NCBI GenBank assembly: GCA_946481695.1
Contig: CAMLON010000003.1
Coordinates: 1 to 64,000 of the forward strand
Origin: an uncultured Bartonella sp.
GTDB lineage: Bacteria; Pseudomonadota; Alphaproteobacteria; Rhizobiales; Rhizobiaceae
Reading direction: 5' to 3'
DNA: 64,000 nucleotides
Shown: one piece after another, positions 44,688 to 54,100 of the stretch
How the letters are laid out: every line of letters begins with the position of its first letter
Numbering within the stretch: position 1 is the first letter of the stretch
Notes under the pieces: model-generated
The model's input: only the letters and a program-made list of their open reading frames with translations
What the model was told of the DNA's origin: nothing
Database searches by the model: none
Program-made: the position numbers and the translations under genes

Positions 44688-46171
44688 TCATATTGTTCCC
44701 TATATTTACGCACGACATAAAGCGCAAAAACATTCATCAAAAGTGTCAGTACAAAAAGCGTCATACCGAGAGCAAAAGCAACGAGTGTTTGCGGCGAATT
44801 GAATTCAAGGTCACCGGTGAGCTGGTTGACAATTTTTACTGTTATTGTTGTCATGGCCTCGAACGGATTAAGGGTCAGATTTGCCGCAACACCAGCTGCG
44901 AGAACGACGATCATCGTCTCGCCGATCGCCCGTGATGCAGTTAACAACACAGCACCCACAATTCCAGGTAAAGCTGCCGGAAGAACAACCTTTTTGATGG
45001 TTTCCGACTGTGTGGCTCCAAGCCCGTATGAACCGTCACGCAAAGCCTGTGGTACCGCCGAAATAATATCGTCGGAGAGTGAAGAAACAAAAGGTATCAG
45101 CATAATGCCCATAACAAGGCCGGCTGTCAAAACGCTCTGTGACATGATGAAGCCTTGCCCGCCTGCAATAGCAATTGAAAGATCACGTAAAAACGGCCCG
45201 ACAGTAACAAGAGCGAAAAACCCATAAACAATTGTCGGAATACCGGCCAGAACTTCCAATAACGGTTTGATAATTACCCGCATATGACGGGAGGCATATT
45301 CCGACATATAAATTGCGGCAAAAAGCCCGACGGGAACCGCAAAAATCATCGAAACCAAGGCAATATAGAGTGTACCGGCCAAAAGCGGCAGCAAACCGAA
45401 TTGTCCAACAGTAGCCGCCGAGCCACTTGCACTAAAACGCGGATCCCAAACAGTACCGAAAAAGAAATTCGACAACGGCACAACTTTGAAAAAACTGATT
45501 GTCTGGAAAAGCATCGAAAAGAAAATGCCGATGGTTGCAAGAATAGCCACGATAGAGGCAATAACGAGGCCGGCAAACACCATTTTTTCAACTTTGTTGC
45601 GGGCGCGTTTTTTCTCTCCCACACCATGAATGCCACAAAACAGGCCAACAATTGAAATAGCCAATGTGATCGTCAAACAATAGAAATGGGACTTCGTTGC
45701 CCCTTTATACCATTCAACGGCAACAGGAATGAGACTATCCGCACCTTCACTCGGTAGCATAATTCCCTTTTTTGCCATATCGCTGCGTATTTTTTCATAA
45801 GTGAGTGACGACGAAAAAGAATTATCACGATCAAGATCGGCAATGTCGGTTCGAGCGACTGAAAAAGCATGGCCGAGACTGTCAACGGTACTTAATGCCA
45901 AATTATGGTTTAACGACTCTCCACTTTTTATGATGTCTGTCAGTCGGGAAGAAGCGTGTGCTTCAAGATAGATTGTGCTTCCCAATTGCCAGAGAAAAAG
46001 AAAAAGAACAGCAGGAACAACCGTCAATAAAAATGTCCACCAACCATAATAATATGGTCGGGAATGCATTTTTTTACCCATTTTCTCGATTGTAACGGCA
46101 CGTTTTCCCGATAGCACGAAACCGATAATGCCAAGAGCAAAAACAACCAAGATTAATAGTGATATGGACAT
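44684..46171 (-). CDS. pstC: Phosphate ABC transporter permease PstC
   Basis: Inner membrane permease of 495 residues. The N-terminal half contains two hydrophobic segments and an extra domain; the transport domain (about 255-495) carries the EAA loop ALRDGSYGLGATQSETIKKVVLPAALPGI and the DxxSSLSDDIISAVP-like sequence before it. Homologous to PstA. It follows pstS after 56 bases, in which a hairpin with T tract lies (46190-46219), so its expression is probably lower than that of the binding protein. Confidence 0.95.
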   Translation of the reverse strand: MSISLLILVVFALGIIGFVLSGKRAVTIEKMGKKMHSRPYYYGWWTFLLTVVPAVLFLFLWQLGSTIYLEAHASSRLTDIIKSGESLNHNLALSTVDSLGHAFSVARTDIADLDRDNSFSSSLTYEKIRSDMAKKGIMLPSEGADSLIPVAVEWYKGATKSHFYCLTITLAISIVGLFCGIHGVGEKKRARNKVEKMVFAGLVIASIVAILATIGIFFSMLFQTISFFKVVPLSNFFFGTVWDPRFSASGSAATVGQFGLLPLLAGTLYIALVSMIFAVPVGLFAAIYMSEYASRHMRVIIKPLLEVLAGIPTIVYGFFALVTVGPFLRDLSIAIAGGQGFIMSQSVLTAGLVMGIMLIPFVSSLSDDIISAVPQALRDGSYGLGATQSETIKKVVLPAALPGIVGAVLLTASRAIGETMIVVLAAGVAANLTLNPFEAMTTITVKIVNQLTGDLEFNSPQTLVAFALGMTLFVLTLLMNVFALYVVRKYREQYE

Positions 46172-46189
46172 TCCATTTTCCGGTTTTAT

Positions 46190-46219
46190 TTCAAAAATAA
46201 CGCGGGAACTTCCCGCGTT
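46190..46219 (-). terminator. Intergenic attenuator/terminator between pstS and pstC
   Basis: AACGCGGGAA and TTCCCGCGTT form a near-complete palindrome around one base (a realistic stem of about eight pairs), followed on the minus strand by ATTTTTG. It lies nine bases after the pstS stop, inside the operon. Confidence 0.75.
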
Positions 46220-46227
46220 TGCTCACT

Positions 46228-47277
46228 TCATTTATCAATTGACATGACAGTTCCACTCTCGAATGCGGCTCTTTGCGCTTCCCGTTCGCTATCAGGAGCA
46301 GGAATGAGGCCATAATCGGCAAGTGGACCATCCGGTCCGATCATCTGGTCAGACAAGAAAAATTCGACATAGTCTTTCATACCCGGAATAACCCCCAAAT
46401 GGGCTTTTTTGACATAGAAAAACAGTGGACGGGAAACCAGATACTTTCCGCTTGAAATCGTGTCAACATTGGGGGTAACACCATTAATGGTAGCAAGTCG
46501 TAGCTTGTCGGCATTATTTTCATAAAATGCCAGCCCGAAAACTCCTATCCCCGTTTTATTCGACATGACACGCGCGAGAGTTTCCGAATAATCGCCATCT
46601 ATATCAATAGCCTTGCCATCCTTGCGAATGCTTATGCAGGCTGCTGTTACTGCCTTATCATCCATCGAAAGAGTTTTCATGCTTTCGGCTGCACCACTTT
46701 GTTTGCAGCCTTCAGTCATCAATTTTTCCTCGAAGACTTCTCTCGTGCCATGTTTTTCGCCAGGGATATATGCGTTGATCTCCCAATCAGGTAATTTCGG
46801 GTCGATCTCGCTCCATTTTTTATGTTTATTTTCAACAAGCTTCCCGTCAACAACAATTTGAGCTGCCAATGCTTTATAAACATCGACAGGCGTCAGATCG
46901 AGATTTGGCCCGTGAATATCGCTTGCAAAAACTATCCCGTCATAGCCGATGCGGATTTCTTCAACTTCCGTGACGCCGGCATCAAAGCAGGCTTTCAATT
47001 CGGTATTTTTCATCGGTCGTGAAGCATTGGCAATATCTATCGTATTTTCACTGATGCCACGACAAAATTCTTTTATACCGGCACCCGAACCACCCGATTC
47101 GATAACAGGTGTACGATAATTGGTAAAAATTTCACCGAATGTTTCTGCAACTATTTTGGCATAGGGTAAAACGGTCGACGAACCGGATATCTGGATATAG
47201 TCGCGAGCCAAGGCGGTTTTGGACAAACACGTAGTGGCCAATACCACTCCCACAACCGTTGCAAGCAATCTGTTCAT
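46228..47277 (-). CDS. pstS: Phosphate-binding periplasmic protein PstS
   Basis: Substrate-binding protein of the phosphate importer, about 349 residues with a signal peptide (core LLATVVGVVLATTCL, cleavage near ALA). Phosphate-binding loops are ISGSSTVLPYA, ESGGSGAGIKEFC and the SRPMKN segment. KHGTREVFEEKL and SNKTGIGVFG follow the PstS pattern. I use the ATG at 47277, seven bases after AGGAG; a TTG at 47295 is the longer alternative. First gene of pstSCAB-phoU and presumably under PhoB control. Confidence 0.95.
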   Translation of the reverse strand: MNRLLATVVGVVLATTCLSKTALARDYIQISGSSTVLPYAKIVAETFGEIFTNYRTPVIESGGSGAGIKEFCRGISENTIDIANASRPMKNTELKACFDAGVTEVEEIRIGYDGIVFASDIHGPNLDLTPVDVYKALAAQIVVDGKLVENKHKKWSEIDPKLPDWEINAYIPGEKHGTREVFEEKLMTEGCKQSGAAESMKTLSMDDKAVTAACISIRKDGKAIDIDGDYSETLARVMSNKTGIGVFGLAFYENNADKLRLATINGVTPNVDTISSGKYLVSRPLFFYVKKAHLGVIPGMKDYVEFFLSDQMIGPDGPLADYGLIPAPDSEREAQRAAFESGTVMSIDK

Positions 47278-47318
47278 CCATGCACTCCTGGACAACCGGC
47301 AGCTTTTTCTAACAAGGC

Positions 47319-47334
47319 TAACAATGGATTGTTA
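47319..47334. promoter_or_regulatory. Perfect 16-bp palindrome upstream of pstS
   Basis: TAACAAT-GG-ATTGTTA is a perfect 7-2-7 dyad about 42 bases before the pstS start. A possible Pho-box-like CTGTATG and a CTGTAAC lie farther upstream on the minus strand (about 47350-47385), too degenerate to call. The dyad could be an operator or a leader hairpin. Confidence 0.4.
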
Positions 47335-47418
47335 TTTCTCTCATAATGCTTGTTACAGTGTCTGATAAAAACCTCATACAGTCTAAAGCTATTGTTGACT
47401 ATCTTTATCTCGGCTTTT

Positions 47419-48357
47419 TCAACCTTTTAATTTGTTTTCCACACTATCCCAGAAGATTTTTGCGGCATCGGCACCACCAAAACGTTTCAGTTCGCGCACC
47501 CCTGTTGGCGAAGTAACGTTGATTTCGGTCATATAGTTACCGATAACGTCGATCCCCACAAGAATAAGACCGCGCTTTTTCAAAGACGGGCCAATCCGTT
47601 CGCAAATTTCAACGTCGCGGCGGGTTAATTCCGTTTTCTCCGCACGGCCACCAATATGCATATTGGAACGGGCATCGGTCGGGGCGGCAACGCGATTGAT
47701 GGCCCCCACAGCCACCCCGTCAATCAATATGATGCGCTTGTCACCGGCGCTTACATCTTTCAGATAACGTTGTACGACAAAAGCTTCCGGATAAAGCTCG
47801 TTGAACATTTCAAGGAGCGAACCGAGATTTTTGTCGTCCTTTTTCAAAAGGAAAACCCCTGCCCCGCCATTTCCATAAAGTGGTTTGATAATAATATCGC
47901 CGAATTCGGAGCGAAAATCATTGACCTCTTCAACATCACGGGTAATGAGCGTCTCCGGCATCAAATCGGGAAATTCAGTAACAAAGAGTTTTTCAGGACT
48001 ATTGCGCACCCAATTCGGATCATTCACGACCAAAGTCTTATCCATTATGCGTTCAAGAATATGCGTGGTCGTGATATAATTCATGTCGAACGGAGGATCC
48101 TGCCTGAGCAGGACAACATCCATTTGTTGAAGCGGTGTGCGCTTTGCCTCACCCAATTCGTAATAATTGTTTTCCTCGTCCCGCACTTTCAACGCTTCGA
48201 TACGGGCAGTCACCTCTCCATTCAACATGGAAAGCCGGTCGGGGGTATAATGGAACAGTTCGTGTCCCCGCCTTTGCGCCTCCAATGCCAGAGCAAATGT
48301 TGTATCTCCCTTGATATGGATGGTCGAGATATGATCCATCTGGATAGCTATTTTCAT
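47419..48357 (-). CDS. gshB: Glutathione synthetase
   Basis: ATP-grasp ligase joining glycine to gamma-glutamylcysteine, 312 residues, full length. The N-terminus [20 protein letters not shown] and [20 protein letters not shown] are highly typical; the ATP-grasp part shows [16 protein letters not shown] and [24 protein letters not shown] with the metal ligands. Divergent from moeB with only 85 bases between the starts, where both promoters must overlap. A GCAAATCTT stretch precedes the ATG; no strong ribosome site is seen. Confidence 0.97.
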   Translation of the reverse strand: MKIAIQMDHISTIHIKGDTTFALALEAQRRGHELFHYTPDRLSMLNGEVTARIEALKVRDEENNYYELGEAKRTPLQQMDVVLLRQDPPFDMNYITTTHILERIMDKTLVVNDPNWVRNSPEKLFVTEFPDLMPETLITRDVEEVNDFRSEFGDIIIKPLYGNGGAGVFLLKKDDKNLGSLLEMFNELYPEAFVVQRYLKDVSAGDKRIILIDGVAVGAINRVAAPTDARSNMHIGGRAEKTELTRRDVEICERIGPSLKKRGLILVGIDVIGNYMTEINVTSPTGVRELKRFGGADAAKIFWDSVENKLKG

Positions 48358-48442
48358 AAGATTTGCCTCATATAATCAAAGCGGGCTGGTCAATCGTTCC
48401 TCAAGTTACTAGATATGGATGAAATATGACAAGGGTTAAAGC

Positions 48443-49210
48443 ATGACGCAAGCACCAGATGAAAAATTAAACAAGGAAGAAATAGAGCGCTATGCACGCC
48501 ACATTCTTTTGCCGGAAATCGGTGGTGCCGGTCAACAGAAACTTAAAGCTGCGAAAGTGCTGGTTGTCGGTGCGGGCGGGCTTGGAGCGCCGGTTTTAAC
48601 CTATCTTGCGGCCGCCGGTGTCGGCACTCTTGGTATTATCGACGATGATGTGGTTTCGCTTTCAAACCTGCAACGGCAGGTTATCCACAAAACTTCGGCA
48701 ATCGGCGAAAAAAAGACTAACAGTGCTGCCGAAACGCTCGAAGCGATCAATCCGCACGTCAAACTCGACCTTTACCCTTTAAGACTAACGGAAGAAAATG
48801 CTGCCGGGATTATCGGCAAATTCGATCTTGTGATTGATGGTTCGGATAATTTCACCACCCGTTATCTTCTCGCTGATAGTTGCGAAATTTTGAAAAAACC
48901 GCTTGTAAGCGGTGCAATCGGTCGTTTTGACGGGTCTTTAACCGTACTCATGCCCTATCTTGGCGGTGAACATCCATCCTATCGCGATCTCTTTCCGACC
49001 CCGCCACCCAAAGGCGTTGTACCGACATGTGCAGAAGCAGGCGTCATCGGTGCTCTGCCCGGCGTTATCGGTTCGTTAGAAGCCATGGAAGCCATAAAAA
49101 TCATCACCGGTTGCGGTGAACCGCTTGTCGGAAGACTGCTCCTTTACGACGGGTTATCAGCCCGTTTCGAAACAATCCGCTATAAAAAAAGAGCGCAGAG
49201 ACAAAAATAA
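48443..49210 (+). CDS. moeB: MoeB/ThiF-type adenylyltransferase
   Basis: E1-like enzyme, 255 residues, that adenylates the C-terminal glycine of a ubiquitin-like sulfur carrier (MoaD or ThiS). The ATP site is VVGAGGLGAPVLTYLAAAGVG with IDDDVVSLSNLQRQ, and the Asp of the SDNFTTRY stretch is in place. The Cys in VPTCAEAGVIG corresponds to the region of the family's sulfur chemistry. The two CxxC zinc pairs of E. coli MoeB are absent, so zinc is not expected. MoeB is chosen over ThiF on general similarity; with the nar operon in the same window a molybdopterin role is plausible. Confidence 0.88.
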   Translation: MTQAPDEKLNKEEIERYARHILLPEIGGAGQQKLKAAKVLVVGAGGLGAPVLTYLAAAGVGTLGIIDDDVVSLSNLQRQVIHKTSAIGEKKTNSAAETLEAINPHVKLDLYPLRLTEENAAGIIGKFDLVIDGSDNFTTRYLLADSCEILKKPLVSGAIGRFDGSLTVLMPYLGGEHPSYRDLFPTPPPKGVVPTCAEAGVIGALPGVIGSLEAMEAIKIITGCGEPLVGRLLLYDGLSARFETIRYKKRAQRQK

Positions 49211-49323
49211 AAACGCTGTTTTTTATTTTAAAACAACGCCTCTCGAAGCACGCAATTTGTTAGCTCCGTCTTTCTAATAAAGTCGGGCCATTTTGAATGT
49301 CGGGACCACTTATTCTGAAAGGA

Positions 49324-49557
49324 CTATTTCTGTTTATCGGTCGACAAATTGTCGGAAGCAATGTTCTTTTCCAATAATGGACTGTCGGAGTCCGATAATG
49401 GACCGTTATAATCTTCAAGATTACCCGCATCGAGAAGCGTTTCATTGGTTTTATAGGCATTGCCATCCGGCATGGTCTCGTGACGGCGCTCATACCTATT
49501 TTCTGACCTGTTTTTATGGTCGGGTGACTTTGGCTCATTTTTATGTGCTTTTGTCAT
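49324..49557 (-). CDS. Small hydrophilic hypothetical protein
   Basis: A 77-residue, strongly charged product (many Lys, Asn, Glu, Asp, Ser) without hydrophobic segments, likely disordered. It begins MTKAHKNEPKSPDHKN and contains ETMPDGNAYKTNETLLDAG. Support for reality is a good ribosome site (AGGAG, ten bases before the ATG) and an otherwise empty gap; an overlapping longer minus frame (49260-49538) reads less like protein. No family recognised. Confidence 0.5.
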   Translation of the reverse strand: MTKAHKNEPKSPDHKNRSENRYERRHETMPDGNAYKTNETLLDAGNLEDYNGPLSDSDSPLLEKNIASDNLSTDKQK

Positions 49558-50043
49558 AATGTCTTTCTCCTGTCCGTCTGATAGGTAAAAGACATTGAGC
49601 GGATTAAAAACTTTTCAAGGCTATAAGCTTTATTTCGTTGAAAGCTCTAATGCTCTTTCATAACCTCGGCACAACACTTCCGACGATAGCCGGCTTTAAA
49701 ACCCGAGAAATCCTCTCTTATGCGCTTTGTTCAACAAAAAAGTAATTTCGAGAATTGTTATTTCACGAGGCTATTTTAGCCATGTGATGCAATAATATCG
49801 CCTGAACGTTTCTGCTGAGGTTTTATTGCCCCATTTTTTATTTCACGCAAAGAAAGCACAAGAAAATTTCAAAATTTTTGAAAGCAGAGATTCGACCAAT
49901 TAGATAACTTTGCCAATCAAAAAGCTGGACGATCTAAAACTGGCTAACCAAAAAACTTCGCCAATAAAAAAACCGCCCGATCGGTTTTGGTAAGCAGACA
50001 TAGAATTTTCGCTTTGCTTGCCTGTGTTCAAGCTTGATAAATA
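49558..50043. other. Intergenic region downstream of the yej operon
   Basis: No gene seen in 486 bp. Near its end lies the yej terminator (49961-49988). Short CCAAT and CAAAAA-rich repeats occur at 49896-49970 without a clear unit. Confidence 0.5.
49961..49988 (-). terminator. Intrinsic terminator of the yejABEF operon
   Basis: Read on the minus strand, AAAACCG, loop ATCGGG, CGGTTTT, then TTTTTATTGG. It is 55 bases past the yejF stop. Confidence 0.75.
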
Positions 50044-51669
50044 TCAATCATCATCAATGTTATGCTTATCAACGCTTAAATCGAAAGCGGCATTCATCAA
50101 AGCTCTGGTATATTCGGTTTTCGGTGATGAAAACACTTCTTCTGCCGGTCCATGTTCAACCATTTGACCATTTCTCATGACAATAAGATCATTGGCCAAT
50201 GCTTTGACAACTTTCAGATCATGGCTGATAAAAAGATAGGCAAGATTGTGTTTTTGTTGAAGAGTGCGCAACAAATCGACCACCTGTGCCTGAACGCTCA
50301 TATCAAGAGCCGATGTCGGTTCATCGAGCATCACAAAACGCGGATTGAGAACCATGGCGCGGGCTATCGCGATGCGTTGACGTTGACCACCGGAAAACTC
50401 GTGCGGATAACGATTGCGCGTTTCAGGATCAAGATCGACTTCTTCTAAAGCGCGGACAACACGCTCATCGCGTTCTTCGTAATTCAAATTTTTCTCGTGA
50501 ATGAGCAGCCCCTCGGCGATAATTTCACCGACCGACATTCTTGGCGACAGCGAGCCGAACGGATCCTGAAAAACAATCTGGATATGACGGCGCAAAGGTC
50601 GCATCTGTTTGAAGGAAAAATGTTCAATATCTTTCCCGTTAAAACGGATATGGCCTTGTGAAGAAATCATACGAGTGAGCGCGAGACCCAGTGTGGTTTT
50701 TCCCGAACCGGATTCGCCAACAACGCCCAAAGTCTGTCCTTCACGTATGGTCACGTCAATATCATTAACCGCCTTGATGTAATCGACCGTGCGGCGGAAA
50801 AAACCTTTTTTAACCGGAAACCAGACCCTGACCTTTTCCCCTTCCATAACAACAGGAGCATTTTTATCGGCTTTCGGCGGGTTTCCTTTCGGCTCTGCGG
50901 CAAGCAGTTTTTTGGTATAGTCATGTTGCGGATGACTGAATATGTCGGCGGTTTTTCCTGTTTCAACAATTTTTCCGCCGGTCATGACACAAACACGGTC
51001 GGCAAATTTCCTCACAATTCCGAGATTATGGGTAATAAAGAGCATAGACATCGAACGCTCTTGCTTGAGCTTTTCAAGAAGTTCGAGAATTTGCGCCTGC
51101 ACTGTCACATCAAGTGCGGTTGTCGGCTCGTCGGCGATAAGAAGTTTCGGATTATTGGCAAGTGCCATTGCAATCATAACGCGTTGCCGCTGACCGCCGG
51201 ATAATTGATGGGGAAATGACGACAAGCGTTTTTCCGGCTCGCGGATTCCCACTTGTGTGAGAAGCTCGATCGTGCGTTGGCGAGCGTCTTTATCCGACAT
51301 GCCCTCGTGAACTTTCATCACCTCGCTCACTTGCCGCTCCACTGTGTGAAGGGGATTGAGCGAAGTCATCGGTTCCTGAAAAATCATTGCAATGTCTTTA
51401 CCGCGAACTTTCTGCAAAGATTTTTCATCAAGCTTCATTAAATCCTTATTGTCAAAAAAGATTTCGCCTGAAGGGTGGCTTGCCATCGGATAGGATAAAA
51501 GCTTCAGAATAGAAAGCGCGGTTACAGACTTTCCCGAACCCGACTCGCCGACAAGCGCGAGTGTTTCACCGGAATTGATGTCAAACGAGACGTGATCGAC
51601 GGCAAGTGTTTCCTTGCCATCCTGACGAAACATCACTGAAAGATCGCGAACACTAAGCAAAGCTGTCAT
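50044..51669 (-). CDS. yejF: Peptide/microcin C ABC transporter ATPase YejF (two fused ATPase domains)
   Basis: A 541-residue protein with two complete ABC ATPase domains, each with Walker A GESGSGKS/GESGSGKT, signatures LSGGQRQRVMIAMA and FSGGQRQRIAIARA, and Walker B LLIADEPTTALD and FVMLDEPTSALD. It powers the YejBE channel; in enterobacteria Yej imports microcin C and peptides, in Brucella it aids resistance to antimicrobial peptides. Its start overlaps yejE by four bases. Ends at the operon terminator. Confidence 0.94.
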   Translation of the reverse strand: MTALLSVRDLSVMFRQDGKETLAVDHVSFDINSGETLALVGESGSGKSVTALSILKLLSYPMASHPSGEIFFDNKDLMKLDEKSLQKVRGKDIAMIFQEPMTSLNPLHTVERQVSEVMKVHEGMSDKDARQRTIELLTQVGIREPEKRLSSFPHQLSGGQRQRVMIAMALANNPKLLIADEPTTALDVTVQAQILELLEKLKQERSMSMLFITHNLGIVRKFADRVCVMTGGKIVETGKTADIFSHPQHDYTKKLLAAEPKGNPPKADKNAPVVMEGEKVRVWFPVKKGFFRRTVDYIKAVNDIDVTIREGQTLGVVGESGSGKTTLGLALTRMISSQGHIRFNGKDIEHFSFKQMRPLRRHIQIVFQDPFGSLSPRMSVGEIIAEGLLIHEKNLNYEERDERVVRALEEVDLDPETRNRYPHEFSGGQRQRIAIARAMVLNPRFVMLDEPTSALDMSVQAQVVDLLRTLQQKHNLAYLFISHDLKVVKALANDLIVMRNGQMVEHGPAEEVFSSPKTEYTRALMNAAFDLSVDKHNIDDD

Positions 51670-52826
51670 TGGAATGTCTTCCTCGGATCGAAAGCATCAC
51701 GGGCGGCTTCACCGATAAAAGCCAGAAGCGACAACATGACCGCAATAGCAACAAAGCCGGTAATGCCAATCCACGGAGCATTGAGATTGGTCGCCGCCTG
51801 CCGCATGAGTTCTCCAAGCGAGGCAGACCCCGGAGGCAAACCGAAACCGAGATAGTCAAGCGCAGTCAAGGTCGAGATACCGGCTGTCAACAAAAATGGC
51901 AAATAGGTAAGTGCCGCAACCATGGCATTGGGGAGAAGATGGCGTATCATAATCGTGATATTGGGCACGCCCAGCGCCCTTGCCGCATTGACATATTCAA
52001 AATTTCTTGCCCGCAAAAATTCTGCACGCACCACGCCCACCAGCGCCACCCACTGGAATAACAACATAATGCCCAACAGAACCCAGAAGCCCTGGGCGAG
52101 AACCGCCGCCATAATGATGATGAGATAAAGCGCGGGAACCGAAGACCAGATTTCGATGAAACGCTGGAAAATGAGATCGACCCAACCACCGAAATATCCC
52201 TGCACTGCACCGGCAGCAATGCCGATAATCGAAGAAACCGCCGTCAAGATAACCGTAAACAATATGGAAACACGAAAGCCGTAAAGCACACGCGCAAAAA
52301 CATCACGTGTCTGGTCATCTGTACCAAGCCAGTTCCAGTTTCCGATTGTGCATTCGGGATCCTTTGCACCGAGAGCGTAATTCTTGCACCGTTCGTCTTT
52401 ACTTTGGAGCCAGAATGGCGGAGCCAGCGCAACAGGCTTGTTGCCGACTGTTGTATCATAGGAATAGTGCACCGGCGGCCATATGGCCCAGCCATGTTCG
52501 TTGATTTCTTTTTTGATATAATCTTCCCGGAAATCAACCGTTGCAAGGACGCCGCCAAACTTGGAATCGGGATAATCGAAAAGCACCGGAAAAAGCAGTT
52601 CGCCCTTATAGGATGCGATAATCGGCCGGTCATTTGCAATGAAATTGGCACCGAAAGAAAAGAGGCAAAGAATAAGGAAAATCCACAACGACCACCAGCC
52701 GCGGCGGTTTTTTTTGAAGTTTCTCCAGCGCCGTTCATTAAGCGGCGACAATAACGGTCTTTTGTTGCGGCGGGGTTTTACTGGCTTTGCCGCGTCGATT
52801 ATCTGTCGGGAAGGTTGTTTGCTCAT
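51666..52826 (-). CDS. yejE: Peptide/microcin C ABC transporter permease YejE
   Basis: Inner membrane permease of about 386 residues. A basic cytoplasmic N-terminus (KPRRNKRPLLSPLNERRWRNFKKN) precedes the first helix; a large periplasmic loop (about 70-185) and five more helices follow. The EAA-type loop is ARALGVPNITIMIRHLLPNAM and the last helices contain LDYLGFGLPPGSASLGEL. ATG 52826 shares a base with the yejB stop (TGATG) and has GAGGG seven bases upstream; a TTG three bases earlier is possible. It overlaps yejF by four bases. Confidence 0.94.
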   Translation of the reverse strand: MSKQPSRQIIDAAKPVKPRRNKRPLLSPLNERRWRNFKKNRRGWWSLWIFLILCLFSFGANFIANDRPIIASYKGELLFPVLFDYPDSKFGGVLATVDFREDYIKKEINEHGWAIWPPVHYSYDTTVGNKPVALAPPFWLQSKDERCKNYALGAKDPECTIGNWNWLGTDDQTRDVFARVLYGFRVSILFTVILTAVSSIIGIAAGAVQGYFGGWVDLIFQRFIEIWSSVPALYLIIIMAAVLAQGFWVLLGIMLLFQWVALVGVVRAEFLRARNFEYVNAARALGVPNITIMIRHLLPNAMVAALTYLPFLLTAGISTLTALDYLGFGLPPGSASLGELMRQAATNLNAPWIGITGFVAIAVMLSLLAFIGEAARDAFDPRKTFQ

Positions 52827-53932
52827 CAAACGTCCCTCTTCTCGAAATCGATACGTGGATCGACAAGCATGTATGTGAGGTCGGAAATAAGGCTCACAAC
52901 AAGCCCGATCAACGAGAAAATATAGAGCGAGCCGAACACGACCGGATAATCACGATTGACAATGGATGTATAGCTTAAAAGCCCCATTCCGTTTAACGAA
53001 TATAGCATTTCGATAAGCAGTGAACCGGTGAAAAATGAAGCGATGAAAGCTGCCGGAAAACTTGCAATGACAACAAGCATGGCGTTGCGGAAAACATGCC
53101 CGTAAAGAACTGCGTGTTCGCTTAAACCTTTTGCCCGTGCCGTGACCACATATTGCTTTCTGATTTCTTCCAGAAAACAATTTTTGGTCAGCAATGTTGT
53201 GGTGGCGAAAGCCGAAATAACCATAGCTGTGAGTGGCAAAGCAAGATGGTGGAAATAATCCAGAATTTTGCCGCCAAGCGACAATTCATCAAAATTTTCC
53301 GATGTCAAATGGCTTAATGGAAACCAGTCGAAAAATGACCCTCCGGCAAAAAGCACCATTAACAGAATACCGAACAGGAAACTCGGTATTGCATAGCCGA
53401 TAATGATAACGGCACTTGTCCATATATCGAATGTGGAGCCATCCTTGACGGCCTTTCGGATACCGAGAGGAATGGAAATTGCGTAAGAAATCAACAATTG
53501 CCACAGCCCTAAAGAAATCGAAACAGGCAAGGCACCTTTAATAAGATCCACAACAGAACGACCTTGCGTATAGGAATCCCCGAAATCGAAACGGATATAA
53601 TTCCACAACATCGTGAAATAACGTTCAAGCGGAGGTTTATCAAAACCGAACTGTTTTTCGAGTTTTGCTATAAATTCCGGATCAAGGCCGCGTGCACCAC
53701 GATATTTTGCACTCGCGTCGCTACCCTGAAACGTTACTTCCGATGAAAGCCCGAGATCGCCACCACCGCCGGCAACCCGTCCCATGGCATCGCCGCCGGT
53801 CCCTTGCAATTGCGCAATAATATTCTCGATAGGACCACCGGGAGTAAATTGCACAATGACAAATGTCACCGTTAAAATGCCGATCAATGTCGGTATAATC
53901 AGCAGCAAACGCCGCGCTATATAGGCCGCCAT
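52826..53932 (-). CDS. yejB: Peptide/microcin C ABC transporter permease YejB
   Basis: Permease of 368 residues. It opens with [19 protein letters not shown] and [13 protein letters not shown], the standard start of DppB/YejB permeases, followed by a glycine-rich periplasmic insert ([17 protein letters not shown]) special to YejB. The transport domain ends with the EAA-like [21 protein letters not shown]. It lies 168 bases after yejA and is translationally coupled to yejE. Confidence 0.95.
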   Translation of the reverse strand: MAAYIARRLLLIIPTLIGILTVTFVIVQFTPGGPIENIIAQLQGTGGDAMGRVAGGGGDLGLSSEVTFQGSDASAKYRGARGLDPEFIAKLEKQFGFDKPPLERYFTMLWNYIRFDFGDSYTQGRSVVDLIKGALPVSISLGLWQLLISYAISIPLGIRKAVKDGSTFDIWTSAVIIIGYAIPSFLFGILLMVLFAGGSFFDWFPLSHLTSENFDELSLGGKILDYFHHLALPLTAMVISAFATTTLLTKNCFLEEIRKQYVVTARAKGLSEHAVLYGHVFRNAMLVVIASFPAAFIASFFTGSLLIEMLYSLNGMGLLSYTSIVNRDYPVVFGSLYIFSLIGLVVSLISDLTYMLVDPRIDFEKRDV

Positions 53933-54100
53933 ATGTTTCTTTCATCCTTTTTCCGGTATGAGTTTTGTTACGCCCGCAACATGCGAATCAAACCGGTGCG
54001 TTCAATTGAACCCCTATTCTGGAACATTTATGGTAAACAAATGACAAACAGCCGATTTCACAGCAATTCCGGTTCTTGGCAATTCTAGTACACCGCAGTT

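Noticed and set aside
44594..45655. Plus-strand frames opposite pstA and pstC
   Set aside because: Antisense to complete permease genes; no ribosome sites or family patterns.
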